Assembly (NCBI RefSeq): GCF_031143425.1
Contig: NC_090437.1
Location: 1,176,362,863-1,176,426,862, forward strand
Origin: Pleurodeles waltl
Taxonomy: Eukaryota; Chordata; Amphibia; Caudata; Salamandridae
DNA length: 64,000 nt
Direction: 5' to 3'
The notes beneath the pieces are model-generated. The model was not told the origin of the DNA and made no database searches. It was given only the letters and a program-made list of their open reading frames with translations. The position numbers and the translations under genes are program-made. This document shows, piece after piece, positions 35,601 to 46,190 of the stretch (positions are counted from its first letter, which is position 1; every line of letters begins with the position of its first letter).

Positions 35601-37116
35601 ACCCATTATTCCTCCCCAAAAGTTTTTGGCACCAGTACAACAGAAGGATTTCATCACAGATCTATATAATGCACACATGCAAATAGCACCTCAGGATTGG
35701 TTAAAGGATTCCCATAACACAATACAACGAGGTTTATTGTATCACGACAACATGCTGTTAGTGCCCACCTCTGAATTACAAACACAGGTGATAATTTGGC
35801 ATCACGCCTCAGCGTTGGCAGGTCATCCTGGTTGGGTAAAAACCCTGGAAAATGTGCAAAAACACTTTTGGTGGGACACTATAAGAAAGGACATTAAGCA
35901 ATTTGTCACTACCTGTCCAATTTGTGCAAGACATAAATCTTCTCATAAGGCCCCTGACGGCTTGTTAATACCAATGCCAACACCCAAGCAACCTTGGCAC
36001 ACTGTGAGCGTAGACTTTATTGTAGGCTTACCACCTGTAAAATCCGTCACAACAGTGTTGGTTATAGTGGATTTTTTATCTAAAATGGCACATTTTGTAC
36101 CATTACGGAAATTACCCACGGCGGCAGAATTTGCCGATATTTTTATAAGGGAAATTGTGCGTTTACATGGTTTGCCAAGCAAAGTGGTGTCAGATCGAGG
36201 GAGCCAGTTCAACTCTAGATTTTGGAAAAAATTATGTGAAAAACTGAAAATAGATGTGGCATTATCCACTGCTTTCCACCCAGAGACAGATGGACAGACT
36301 GAACGACTGAACCAAACCTTACTTCAAACGCTACGTTGTTTATTGGCTGATTATTCTAGTGAATGGTTGGAAGCTCTCCCTGTAGCGGAGTTTGTTTATA
36401 ATAATACTGAGCATTCAGCTCTACTTTGCTCACCATTCTATTTCTTGCAGGGGTATCATCCAAGAGCTATACCCATTTTGTTAGAAGAGTCCCTGTTGCC
36501 TACAGTAACGGATAGACTAACGAGGTTAGGTGACATACAAGACAAAGCCAGGAAACATTTATTAAAGTACAAGGAAAGCATGAAAAGACAAGCAGACAAA
36601 CACAGATCTGAGGCCCCAATGTATAAAATTGGTGACAAGGTATGGCTCTCCACAAAGAACCTAAACATAGAGGGATCCCGAAAGCTGCAACCACGTTTCA
36701 TTGGACCCTTTAGTATAACTGCCATAGTAAACCCTGTAACAGTAAAATTAGATTTACCAAAAGAATATCCAGTACATACTACATTCCATGTGTCCTTGCT
36801 TAAGCCGTACAACCCAAAAACCCGACCTGAACCACCACCTCCACCCATACCAATTAAGGGAAATCTAGAATATGAAGTGAAAAGCATAAAAGACTCAAAA
36901 AGAATTAGTGGACGTCTGTTTTATTTAGTAGAATGGAAAGGATATGATGAATCTGAGAATTCATGGGAACCAGCATCATATGTACATGCCCCACAGCTGA
37001 TTAGACGGTTTTATTTAAAAAACCCAGGAAAACCCCGTCCTGTAGGAGGGCCTTTGAGGGGGGCAACTGTTAGGGTTTGTGCACAGCAAAGAGCATGTCC
37101 CCTCTCACTGCACTAG
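32642..37116 (+). pseudogene. pol: Retrotransposon 2 pol (PR-RT-RH-IN-chromodomain), interrupted
   Basis: Pol lies in the -1 frame relative to gag and has its own first ATG at 32711. Domains: protease with LLDSGATGNF; reverse transcriptase starting near 33220, with YIDD at about 34760; RNase H (ADASQVALGGVLS, DHKN); integrase with an HHCC zinc finger (HASALAGH, CPIC) and DDE residues (VDFIVGLPP, SDRGSQFN, HPETDGQTERLNQ); and a chromodomain at the C-terminus (YLVEWKGYDESENSWEP), which targets marked chromatin in chromoviruses. Two breaks exist: the MITE at 33637-34640 between the RT fingers and the YIDD region, and an in-frame TGA at 35440-35442 near the end of RNase H. The frame is the same on both sides of each break, so decay is recent. 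The C-terminus may run a few codons into the 3' LTR. Confidence 0.92.
33637..34640. mobile_element. Harbinger-type element inserted in pol
   Basis: It is 1004 bp. The ends GGCCCTCATTCTGACC and GTCAGAATGAGGGCC are inverted repeats, and AAA flanks both sides (33634-33636 and 34641-34643). The 3 bp duplication fits Harbinger although the bases differ from TWA. The interior includes an ATG (33911) leading after 37 bases to the donor G|GTAAGT and then a G/T-rich region, as though an internally deleted larger element kept its first coding exon. Confidence 0.9.
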
Positions 37117-38546
37117 TGGGTTCTGTAATAGCTCCCTTTTAAACTTACTATTCAAACCCTTTCTTGTTATCTCACCTTCCCCCCCGCCCTTAGGCTTCTG
37201 TGTATGTTGTTTAATGTGCTGTTTTGTTTACACATTGGGCCTTGCTTTTACCAAGGCTTCTTTAAAACACTCCTCCCTAGGCCATGTGTTAATTCAACTC
37301 ATTTGCATAATAACTGAAACTCTGCACACCTTTCAAGAACATGTGCAGCATGTGAGGACCACACCCAGCCCTTCAAACCACACCCAGCTCTGCTCACCTT
37401 TCAAGAACATGTGCAGCATGTGAGGACCACACCCAGCCCTTCAAACCACACCCAGCTCTTCGAACCACACCCAGCCCTGTCTATAATAGGCAGCCCCGAG
37501 CCTCACCCAGTGCTTGTGCTCGTCTACCTCCCGCTTACCTGAGAACAGATCCCTCGGCGCTGGCACTCCTGCTCTCTACAGACTTTCATTGGCTTCAATG
37601 GGCGCAGCTGCTGGCTCTTCCTTCTTCTGGTTTCCGGTTCCTCCTTGCCTCAGCCTCTCTCCTACAAACAACCTGCAAAAGAGAAAGAAGACAAAGTTAG
37701 ACTGATCAGTATCTCTTGCCAGCAACAAGTAAGTGCAAAACTTTTTATTACCTGAAGGAACTTTGACAACAATTTCTGGATTCGTGTGTGGACGGTTTGA
37801 AGCAAGATACCTTCCACGAACATTGTGATTCAGGCTCTTTGTTGCAAGAATACCTTGCGGAGCTTTGTGAAACAAACATTTTTTTTTTTTTTTATGGAAC
37901 TTTTAAGAATCGAACAGTGGAAACCATTAACAGCAAGGCAAACAGTAAATCAAGGACTTGCACAAATTACATGCTGTATTTTGATGTAAAAGTACAGTAT
38001 TTGTTTTCCAAAAGATTCTGGAGATATGGGAAAAGTGAGTCTGCTATTGGGAATTTAGGCTTTAGTTATATTAAGATGAATGTTTGATATTGGTAATTCT
38101 GATAACGGTATTTGTTTAATGTTTTAGAAGCTTTACAGTAATAGAAAGCACATCCCAGAGCAGTAACACATTCCAAACCTGAAACTCGAGACCAGGATCC
38201 AAGAGGTACTTTTAGAAGAGAATTTCTAATAAATAAAGGGATAGTCAGGAACCCATTTAGGAATAGGTTGCACTTATCTGTTCTTTGTTTATGTTTCATT
38301 AGGCACCAGTTTCTACAGAAGTCAGAAAGGGCCGCAGATTTGTGCAGCACTTCAACAGTGGAAACGCAAGAACGGTGTTGTCTCTCTTTTTTATTTTATC
38401 CACTTCCCCCCTACCCTTGAGCTTCTGTTCTTAGTGCACTGTGTTAAAAACTAGTGTGCTGGAACAAGCAGTTTCAGGGTGGGGTCGGATTGTCTTCAAC
38501 CTCCATCAGAACTGAACAAGAACTCAGGTGAGCTGGGCTTTTTACA
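37068..38546 (+). repeat. 3' LTR of retrotransposon 2
   Basis: It follows the polypurine tract GAGGGGGGC with only AAC between. It is nearly identical to the 5' LTR. Visible differences include TATAATA for TATAAAA, one G in the poly-C run and small indels in homopolymers. AATAAA occurs at 38228-38237. Confidence 0.93.
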
Positions 38547-38898
38547 CTCGCAGACAGCGAATTTGGCTGCTTGCGACGTGCAAAAAGCACATCGCAATGC
38601 ACAAACCCCATTTTGCGATTCGGTAACCTGGAACCTGAAAACGTTTCATTTCTTGTTTGTAATGCATCTAATTTTCCTTTAAGGAAAACGGGCTGCATTA
38701 CAAAAAAAAAAAGCTGCTTTATTGAGAAGAAGTCACAGACATGGTGGTCTGCTGTCTCCAGCAGGCCACCATCCCTGTGAGGGCCGCCATTCCCAAAGGG
38801 GTCGCAGATTGTGACCTACCTCATGAATATTCATGAGGTGGGCATTTGCGACCCCCTTGGGAATCACAAATGGTGTCAAGGACACCATCCAACATTCG

Positions 38899-38955
38899 GA
38901 TTTGCGACTCGCAAATTGCGAGTCGCTCTGACTCGCAATTTGCGAGTCGCAAATC
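38899..38955. repeat. 26 bp inverted repeat near the TIR element's right end
   Basis: Perfect 26 bp arms (38899-38924 and 38930-38955) with a 5-base loop GCTCT, built from TTTGCGACTCGC/GCGAGTCGCAAA units. It would form a cruciform or hairpin. Confidence 0.85.
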
Positions 38956-39549
38956 TGAACCCATGTACATGTGGCCCCTAGTTATGTGCACCCAACACAA
39001 GTGTCTGAACTTAACATATGATACTGCCCACCAATACCTGCACATTCTACATCCCATTGATGCCACACATACTTCAACTACAGGTACACAACAAGTCTAA
39101 CTGGATGTTATGGTACAGAGAAAATTTTGCACATGTGTGACTTACCTGTTCCTCTGGTGAGCCATAAAGCTGTCTATACAGAGGTAGGATCTCAGAAACC
39201 AACCTCTCTAGCTCCTCTGCTGAGAAGGCAGGGGCCCTATAATCTGCAGAATGTGACATAAGTGCTCCCAGAAGTGGTCCACAGCAGCTCAGGTCATGGA
39301 GGTGTTCTGGCAGCAGTGTTAGGAGTCAAGTGAGTGAATCTGCAGAACATGTCGGTCATATCTACCAAGTATGCGGTCATCACTGCCGGCGGCACATGTG
39401 ACCCTTGTATAATTTGCAGCAGTGATGTGTACTGGGTGCCATGTCTATCCAGTCAAGAATGCTTTGTCACATGATATCCTTGACAAACATCTTGGATGTT
39501 GCTGTGGACACACTGACTAATGTTAGAAATCATTTCTTGTCTTACAAAG

Positions 39550-40649
39550 GTACCCACCGAGATGGAGGATGCAACAAGCTCCTATCTACCATCCACTGTC
39601 AGACCTTAGACAATGGAGAAAATGCACATCATCTTGTATTACCGCCTGGATAGGCAAACAATAGTGGACTAATGTTGTCAGTTGGAGCCAGATCAGATGC
39701 CAGTTATTAGTTATCCAACTAGCATACCACCCATTGTACAAGTCATGTCAGTATTGCACTTCCTAGCCACAGGATCCTCCCAGCATGCAGTGGCCCTATC
39801 TGCTGGGATTTTCCAACCTATGTTTAGTGTTGAAGGATGTCCTCTCATCAGCGTTGACAGTTATATACAGTTTCTCCAACGTGAGGATTTAGCCCATGTG
39901 AAGACTGACTTTTATTGTTTTGCAGACATCCCACATGTGGTAAGGGCCATTGATGCCACACATCTTGGTTTGGTTCCACCACAGGCCAATGAACAAGAGT
40001 ATAGCAAGAGAAAGAACTTACATTCCATCAACATGCAAGTTGTCTGTTTGGCAAATCTCTACATTTCACATGTCTGTGCCCATTATCTGGGTTCAGTCCA
40101 TGATTTCTTTATAATACAGAACAGCACCATACCCCAGTTGATGTCAAAACTGTACCCAGAGAGACCTGGCTGGTTGGTAAGTCACATCTGTCCTGATTGT
40201 GCGTGTGCAATGGCAGGTGCTACAATCATGAAGTCAGTGACTCATTGTTGCACATATGTCCTTTTCCTTTACAGGAAACTCCACATATCCAAACCATCCT
40301 TGTAACACCAGTAAAGAATCCAACTACACCATGGGAAAGCTGCTTCAAAGAGGCCCATGTAAGAAAACAGCAGGTAGTGGAGTTGGCTTTTGGGCTCCAG
40401 AAGGCCAGATTTAGGTGTCTGGACCGGACTGGTGGAACCCTCCTCTACTCACCCTGAAAAGTGTGCCAGATCACTGTGGCATGCTGTATGCTCCACAATA
40501 TCTTTCTGTTGAGGAATATTCCATACATCCCAGAGGAGGGGGAGCGTGCAGTGCCACCAGGTGAGAATCCTGAAATGCCAAGTGAGGATAACAGTGGTGA
40601 AGAGGAAGCAGCTGAGTTGTGGGAAGATCTCATCAAAAATTACTTCTGA
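39550..40649 (+). pseudogene. Harbinger 2 DDE transposase, decayed
   Basis: It is homologous to the Harbinger 1 transposase: IPPIVQVMSVLHFLATGS, DFYCFADIPHVVRAIDATHL (first Asp kept), INMQVVCLANLYISHV, FGLQKARFRCL (Glu kept) and LHNIFLLRNIPYIPEEG. The second catalytic motif appears as GNSTYP instead of GDSGYP, so the Asp is lost. A 98 bp intron-like segment (40177-40274, GTAAGT...TTTACAG) lies directly before that motif and is absent from Harbinger 1. There are several frameshifts and a stop at 40455. Surely inactive. Confidence 0.8.
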
Positions 40650-41860
40650 TGAGTGTACGTATGTCATGTGATATAATGACTGTGACTGTACAATGAACTG
40701 TAGTTGTGAGAATGTGTGAAGTATGGTGTATTATCAACAACCTGGGAGCTGATACTCTCAATATTCAGCCAAAGGCTGCTTGAAGAGTTACCCTTTGAAA
40801 TATCTCCACCTTGATAATGTTGCTTTGTGTCAGTTTCCTTGCAATGTAAGGACAGTTCCAGTTGCTTACTAGGTGATTTGTGTCATAGGTATATTTTCAA
40901 GCCTACACTCCTTGTTTGGTCTTTGTACAGGTACCTTCCCCATGACATCCTCATGTGCATATTTCAGAGTTGTGACATTGGCAGGTATCTGATGCTGTCC
41001 TGACATAGGAAGTGGACATGGCTTGTTCCAGGTAATGTTGGTCACAGAGTCAGGGTGTTTGAGACCTATGCCAAGGCAGCTTGCACAGTGTTTGGGTGGA
41101 ACGTCAGAGGTGCAGATTGCACTTGTTTTGTGTGCTGTGGTGGACCGATAGCATCATGTGTGTCATCAAGTGGGCATGAAATATGTAGTCATAGATTGCA
41201 AACAAGCCATTCACCCTTCGCAATGGCTAAACACTCCTCTTGTATGACTTGTATGTAGCTGTAGATATGTTTCCTCATTGCAAGCCACAGTGCCTGCACG
41301 ACATCACTGACATATGTTTGTTTCATACCACCATATGCATGGTCATTGGATTAAGATGGTCCTGTGATCAAGGACTGGTATACTGCCATCTAGCTATATC
41401 TTGGATTATGTGATGTAGGACTACTTTGGTCAGGTATGTGATAAGGCTCCAGCTGCTAACATCAACCACTTTAATGTTTGCCTATTCTACAGGACAATGT
41501 CTGACAAATCCCTTCCATCCATGGTCTGGGGCGGGTTGTACCTTGGAATGTGCATTAGAACTCAGTATTAGTCCCACAATCTTGTTTTGAAAAGTCTAGA
41601 CAGATGGACAGCCTATGTGCTGTACACTGGAATAAAATGTTTGGTGTGATCAGACACTTCTACATATGTGTTTGTGTGTGATAGTTTAAATCTGAGCACC
41701 TGTAACAAATCCCTCCTTGCACAAATAAGTTCTATCTTCATCACATGATTCACATGGTATTGTTGTGTAGCCATATTAGCTATAGTTTTTTTAGCAAACA
41801 AGGTCTGCCGATGTGCTCTTTAACCTAGATATGTGTTATTTTAGCTTTGTTATATTATTT
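40650..41860. other. Non-coding interval inside Harbinger 2
   Basis: AT-rich DNA between the transposase remnant and the LTR-like segment. No gene is recognised. Confidence 0.4.
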
Positions 41861-42650
41861 TAACAGTAGCCACATTTGCGGTCTTGTTTTATTTTCTCTA
41901 TCTAGCTGTTCTTCGCCTAGGTCAGCACTGGGTTCTTAAACAAGATATTTCTTTCACTGTGTGCGGTTCTCAAGGCTGCAGTAAGATAGGTTGCCGGCAA
42001 AAGTGGTACGCTTTTTCTCCAATGTTTACAGAAACATACACACTCTTACGTGGGGATCCTTTCTTGGAACATCAGCTGTTTTATTATAAAAACACTACTT
42101 TGACCCATGTACTTTAGAGGGAGATTCCAGCCAGATGACCACATATATATGGTGATTGCTGATTGCTTTGCTGCAGCTGCTTATGTAGACTACAGGCCTC
42201 TTGCGCAGGTGTGAGGGATGATGTCATCCCAGGGGGAACCTGAAGGGCAGAATTAGAGCTTAACATTCTGTGCTCTAACCTAGCCTAGGTAGGAACTATC
42301 CTTAAAAACCTAAGTGATAGCGTTGGTAGCGTTATTCTTGTGTTTTACTCTCCTTGTCACAATTTTAATCCTATTGCGCTTCGTCGTCCTAGTTATTGCA
42401 ATACATGCCTTATTATCTAGGATGCAGTTACTTCAATAAAACCTCATTGAACTATACTCTGCCTCTGATTGTCCTTGCATATGTGACACTAATGTAACTG
42501 AGAGAAACCGATGAGATCTGAGTGACCACGATTCCCCTGAGGAGTCATTTATGTCATGCACCTGGTTGCCCCAATCATCCCTGCTCTTGGGTGGAGATGA
42601 GGCACTGCTAGCTAGCTGGACCAAACCCAGATTAGGTCCACAGGTGTCAC
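41860..42650 (+). repeat. Possible solo LTR, retrovirus type
   Basis: The segment has a TATA-like TATTATAAAAAC near 42082, then a single AATAAA at 42436 in a pyrimidine-rich R/U5-like context. It ends in CACA followed by TGGTGTGGGATC, which resembles a primer-binding start. I cannot fix the left end or find a target duplication, so this is only a suggestion. Confidence 0.3.
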
Positions 42651-42975
42651 ATGGTGTGGGATCAGAGTCAGTTCCCCACAGTAAAGGTGATTCTGCGGCC
42701 CAAATCCAGTAGTCTCATTAGGATAATGAGAACCTACGTGACAGTCTTACATTTCTACATAGCAAAATGTGGAAATTAAGCAGGCAGACAATAAGTTTGT
42801 GATGGCTGAATTTATTACAATGCTCATGCAGAAAAATTGAATTTGGATAGAAAAGAAGAAAAAATAAAGTGAAGGTGTCAGTCATGGTGAATGAAATCAT
42901 TGGAGTAGATACCATACAATTGGTAGTCCAAAGTCCAGAGTACTCCTCTCATTAGAAATGGTATGTGGATGAGCA

Positions 42976-43852
42976 TCAGTTAACAGAGTGAATATGTGGC
43001 ACACAAAGGAGATGCTTAATGAAGAGGTCACTTGCTGGCAGTGTCTTGCCATCCACACCACCTGGATTCTTTGCTGGACGTCCCCGCTTTCGCTTGCATG
43101 AGGGGAGGGATCTTCTGCTACATAGGCATGGGTTTCTGGGGCAGGTTCTTCCACTGACAGGGCCTCCCATCCAGTGGCTGGCACTAATGTAGATGTGCCC
43201 GGTGTTGATGGCTGAAAGAAAGGGCTAGAGTGGTGTTGTAGAGCCATGCTTAGGGTTGTGTTATCACTACTTTTAGAGAGGCCATGTTGGAATTGTGGGC
43301 CTCCCACTACTCTCACATCTTCAAATGGATTTCCCTCTGTAGCTGCTTGATTTCTTAGAGTTTGATCAAGACCTGGCCCATCACTCCTTGGGAATCCTGA
43401 GAGACCCCCATGACGTGGCTGATGGTGTCCTGGCCAGGATCAGCCCCAGTGGCCTCTCCCCGCTGGCCCTCAGCATCCCTCCCATGCACCCTACACCCAC
43501 AGGCCTGTGCTCTTGCCACAGGGTGCCCTCTCCCACTGTGTCCTGGACCCTGATTGTCAGAAGTGTTGCACTGCAACTCAGGAGACAGGACTGGGGGGAC
43601 ACAATTGTAGACACTGTGCTAGGTACCTAAGTTTAGGGATGAGTGGTTGTCTATGGCAACCGGCCTGGGAGGTGTTAATGTGGCCACAGTGAGAGTCACT
43701 GTTGTTGTCTGACCAGGTTTCCCAGGTGGGCCAGAACTGTCCTCCATGTCCAGACTTCCAGGAGTGTCTTCTTCACTGAGGGCTTCATCCAGGGGGTAGT
43801 GACAGTCTCGTCTGTGGCCTCTGTGTGCCCAGTGGCAGTTTGACAAGTTGAT
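42976..43852 (-). pseudogene. Harbinger 2 gene A, last exon remnant with AT-hook
   Basis: A possible acceptor (TCCTTTAG) precedes 43852. The translation in shifting frames follows Harbinger 1 gene A exon 2: acidic Ser/Gly-rich (EEDTPGSLDMEDSSGPPG), a middle Gly/Gln region, a helix (GVMGQVLIKL), and a C-terminal basic part with an AT-hook-like motif (KRKRGRPAKN, about 43057-43095). AT-hooks bind the minor groove of AT-rich DNA. Exon 1 with the SANT domain was not found, because the satellite at 44390 lies where it should be. Confidence 0.5.
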
Positions 43853-44389
43853 CTAAAGGACAAAATGTTACAGGTTGTATTGTGACATCTACCTCCAACA
43901 ATTTAGTGTTACATTAGGCATAGACCTTGTAGAAAGTTAATTTGCAGTTAATCCTATTGTGGCAGGTACCTATGGTATTGGTTATATTGACCTGACGTTT
44001 GTGAAGCAGCACAATTCAATTTAAGTCAAGCAGCAGCTGAAATGTGTGGAGCATTAGCTCTTGGGGGATGGCCTGAGAATTCCATCTTGCCACCAGTGCA
44101 GGCAAAATAGTGGCTATGCAAGATGTGTCTCTGTCCATTTTGATGCCTAGTTGATTATGATGCAGGCAGACCCAGGAGTTTGTTGTACATATGACTGGAG
44201 TCATCATGTGGTCAGTGCATTGTGAATATGTCTGCTGCCAATACCATTCTTGTGATGTATCGAAGCCTTTGGGATCATAGTTCTGCATACTGGGTAATCT
44301 GCCCTTCTTGTCCTCAATAGTTTCATGTTGGGTTGGCAGGTCAAGATGTAGCTAGGGAAGCGAGACACATCTCTGAGTTGAGCATGATC
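43853..44389. other. Interval between gene A remnant and satellite
   Basis: No gene or repeat boundary is seen. Confidence 0.4.
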
Positions 44390-46190
44390 TGTACCTTGGT
44401 CACTCCCAGGTGAGTGAACTTCAACTGAGAGTTAGTAAGATAGGATATTTGGAAAAATGACCACTGGTCTGGTGTTTGGAGTCACTGAAACAGTGCCTCC
44501 TGGGAGTTTCAGTAATGTCACTCACCATGCTACGCACCCTTGACAAAGTTATATCCTCCCATGTGGGTACACTTCAATTGAGAGTTCACAAATAGATTTG
44601 TTTGTGCAAGTGAACACTTGTTTTGTGTTTGGAGTGGGGGACACAGGGCCTAATGGGCTTTGCTTCCGAGTAACTCCCTCTACTATCTCCCCATATAAAT
44701 GTTATCCTCCCAGGTGAGTAAACTTCAATTGAGAGTTAAGACACAGGGGTATGTGGGCAGAGAACACTGGTCTGGTGTTTGGAGTAACAAAAACAGTACC
44801 TTTTGTGAGTTGCAGTCAGGTAATTCCATCTAGTTAACACACTTTTCCAATGTTCTCTCCCTAGATATGTGAACGTCATTTGTGAGTTGACAATGGGTGT
44901 ATATGGGCTGGTGTTTGGAGTTACAGATACAGGGCCTGCTGGCAGTGGCAGTCAGGTCATTCTCTCTAGTACACACACTTTTCCAATATTCTCCCCTCAG
45001 GTGAGTGTACTTCATTTGTGAGTTGACACACAGTGGTTTATGGGCAAGTGACCACTGGGCTGGTGTTTGGAGTTACAGACACAAGGTCTGCTTGGAGTTG
45101 CAGTCAGGTCACTCTCTCTAGTTCACACCATTTTTCAATGTTCTCTCCCCAGATGAGTACAGTGCAATTGAGAGTTCACTAACATACATATTGTAGCATG
45201 TGTACAACTATGTTTTAGGACTGCTAAGAGTTTTAGTCATGTCAGTGCCTATAGTACACTCACTCGGCAAATGATATCTCCTCAGGTGTGACTGTGTGTC
45301 CTTAAATTTGTATTTTAGAAACAGGTGTATTTGGACAAGTGACCACTGGTCTGGGCTGGTGTTTGGAGTTATGGAAATAGTGCCTGCTGAGAGATTGGAG
45401 TTATATCAGTCCCTGTACTACACACACTATACAAATATCATCTCCCCAGGTTACTACACTTAAATTGAGAGTTTTACAAATAGATGGATTTGTGCAAGTG
45501 TACACTGGTTTTGTGTTTGGAGTGGGAGGCACAGGGCCTATTGGGCTTTGCATTCATGCCCCTCCACTTCCCATCACCATTCACATTATCATCCCAGGTG
45601 AGTAGACTTCAGTTGAGAGTTAACAAACAAAGGTATTTGTTCCTGTGAACACTGGGCTTGTGTTTGAAGTATCACTCCCTCTACTTCATACACTTGATAG
45701 ATGTCATCCCCCCTGGTGAGTACACTTCATTTGTGATGTTACAAAGAAGAGTATTTGGAGAAGTGACCACTGGACTGGTGTTTTGAGTGACAGGAGCAGA
45801 GCCTCCAAGGAGTTGCAGTCATGTCAGTCCCTGTACTACACACACTAACCAAATGGTATCCTCCCAGGTGAGTCTACTTCAATTGAGAGTTCAGAAAACA
45901 ATGGTATTTGGACAAGAGAACACTGGGATGATGGTTTTACAGACACAGAGATTTCCTGGCCTTAGTATTCATGTTACTCCCTCTGCTTCCCAAATTTGAC
46001 AACACACACTCTACAAATGTCATCTCCCCAAATGAGTATACTTCAAATGGGAGTTGCTAAATAGAGGTCTTTGGACTGGTGGACAATGGACTGGGGAGTA
46101 GAGTGAAGGTAAAAGTGGCACAATGTGAGCTGTGAGCATGTCTGACATAGCATTTTGGTGACATTTATAGTGTTGTTACTTACCAGATTC
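44390..46190. repeat. Degenerate tandem satellite, about 117-163 bp unit, 12 copies
   Basis: Each unit has a core like CCCAGGTGAGTACACTTCAA, then TTGAGAGTT, then CCACTGGTCTGGTGTTTGGA, then a CTGGGAGTTGCAGTCA region and a CTCTACTACACACACT region. Cores start near 44410, 44567, 44713, 44868, 45000, 45154, 45287, 45450, 45599, 45716, 45868 and 46029. The copies are diverged, so the array is old. Many cores contain a CAG|GTGAGT consensus splice donor on the plus strand. Confidence 0.88.

Larger units (their letters stand above)
30051..38546 (+). mobile_element. Ty3/Sushi-class chromodomain LTR retrotransposon 2
   Basis: Two LTRs of 1477 and 1479 bp with TG...CA ends are flanked by CTCGC (30046-30050 and 38547-38551), a perfect 5 bp target duplication. 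Internal genes are gag, then pol in the -1 frame with protease, reverse transcriptase, RNase H, integrase and a C-terminal chromodomain, the order of Ty3-type chromoviruses. Related vertebrate Sushi elements gave rise to PEG10 and the RTL genes. By eye the LTRs differ at roughly ten positions, so the insertion is young. Pol is split by a 1 kb MITE and has one in-frame TGA. Confidence 0.95.
30019..38978. mobile_element. TIR element split by the LTR retrotransposon
   Basis: The left end GGGCCACATGTAG is at 30019 and the right end TACATGTGGCCCC at 38978 is its inverse. TA (or TTA/CTA) flanks both sides. Only about 32 bp lies left of the retrotransposon and about 430 bp right of it. The right part has a 26 bp hairpin (38899-38955) and a 22 bp palindrome (38818-38839). 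It is non-coding, so a MITE of a cut-and-paste family. The superfamily is uncertain because the duplication could be 2 or 3 bp. Confidence 0.75.
25300..39259 (-). pseudogene. Harbinger 2 gene C: SANT-family protein, three exons
   Basis: Exon 1 (39259-39146, 38 codons, RAPAFSAEELERLVSEILP) ends at the donor CAG|GTAAGT. Exon 2 (28628-28358, 271 bp) follows the acceptor CCATGCAG and ends at GTGAGT. It carries a Myb/SANT-type helical block (QKKELWKAITKKV, CSKRREDLRCL) and a conserved tail (MTPLMARIMAVAYPDLDGR). Exon 3 starts at 26549 after TTTGCAG, with an acidic Ser-rich segment and a helix (EEAIDLLRSISVGQT), then a Thr/Pro-rich region broken by frameshifts to about 25300. Phases agree with Harbinger 1 exon by exon. 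Intron 1 is 10.5 kb because a TIR element and an LTR retrotransposon landed in it. It probably no longer makes a full protein. Confidence 0.7.
23536..43852 (-). mobile_element. Decayed, inverted PIF/Harbinger transposon 2 with nested insertions
   Basis: The left end GGGCCTCATTAC follows TAA (23533-23535) and is rich in GGTGGTCC/GGACCGCC, like a Harbinger terminus. Read on the minus strand the gene order is gene A (about 43852-42976), transposase in opposite sense (39550-40649) and gene C (39259 to about 25300). This is the same order as in Harbinger 1. A possible first transposase exon starts 311 bp from this terminus, against about 330 bp in Harbinger 1. The right terminus was not found; the satellite at 44390 may have replaced or displaced it. 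Stops and frameshifts are frequent, so it is old. Confidence 0.72.
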
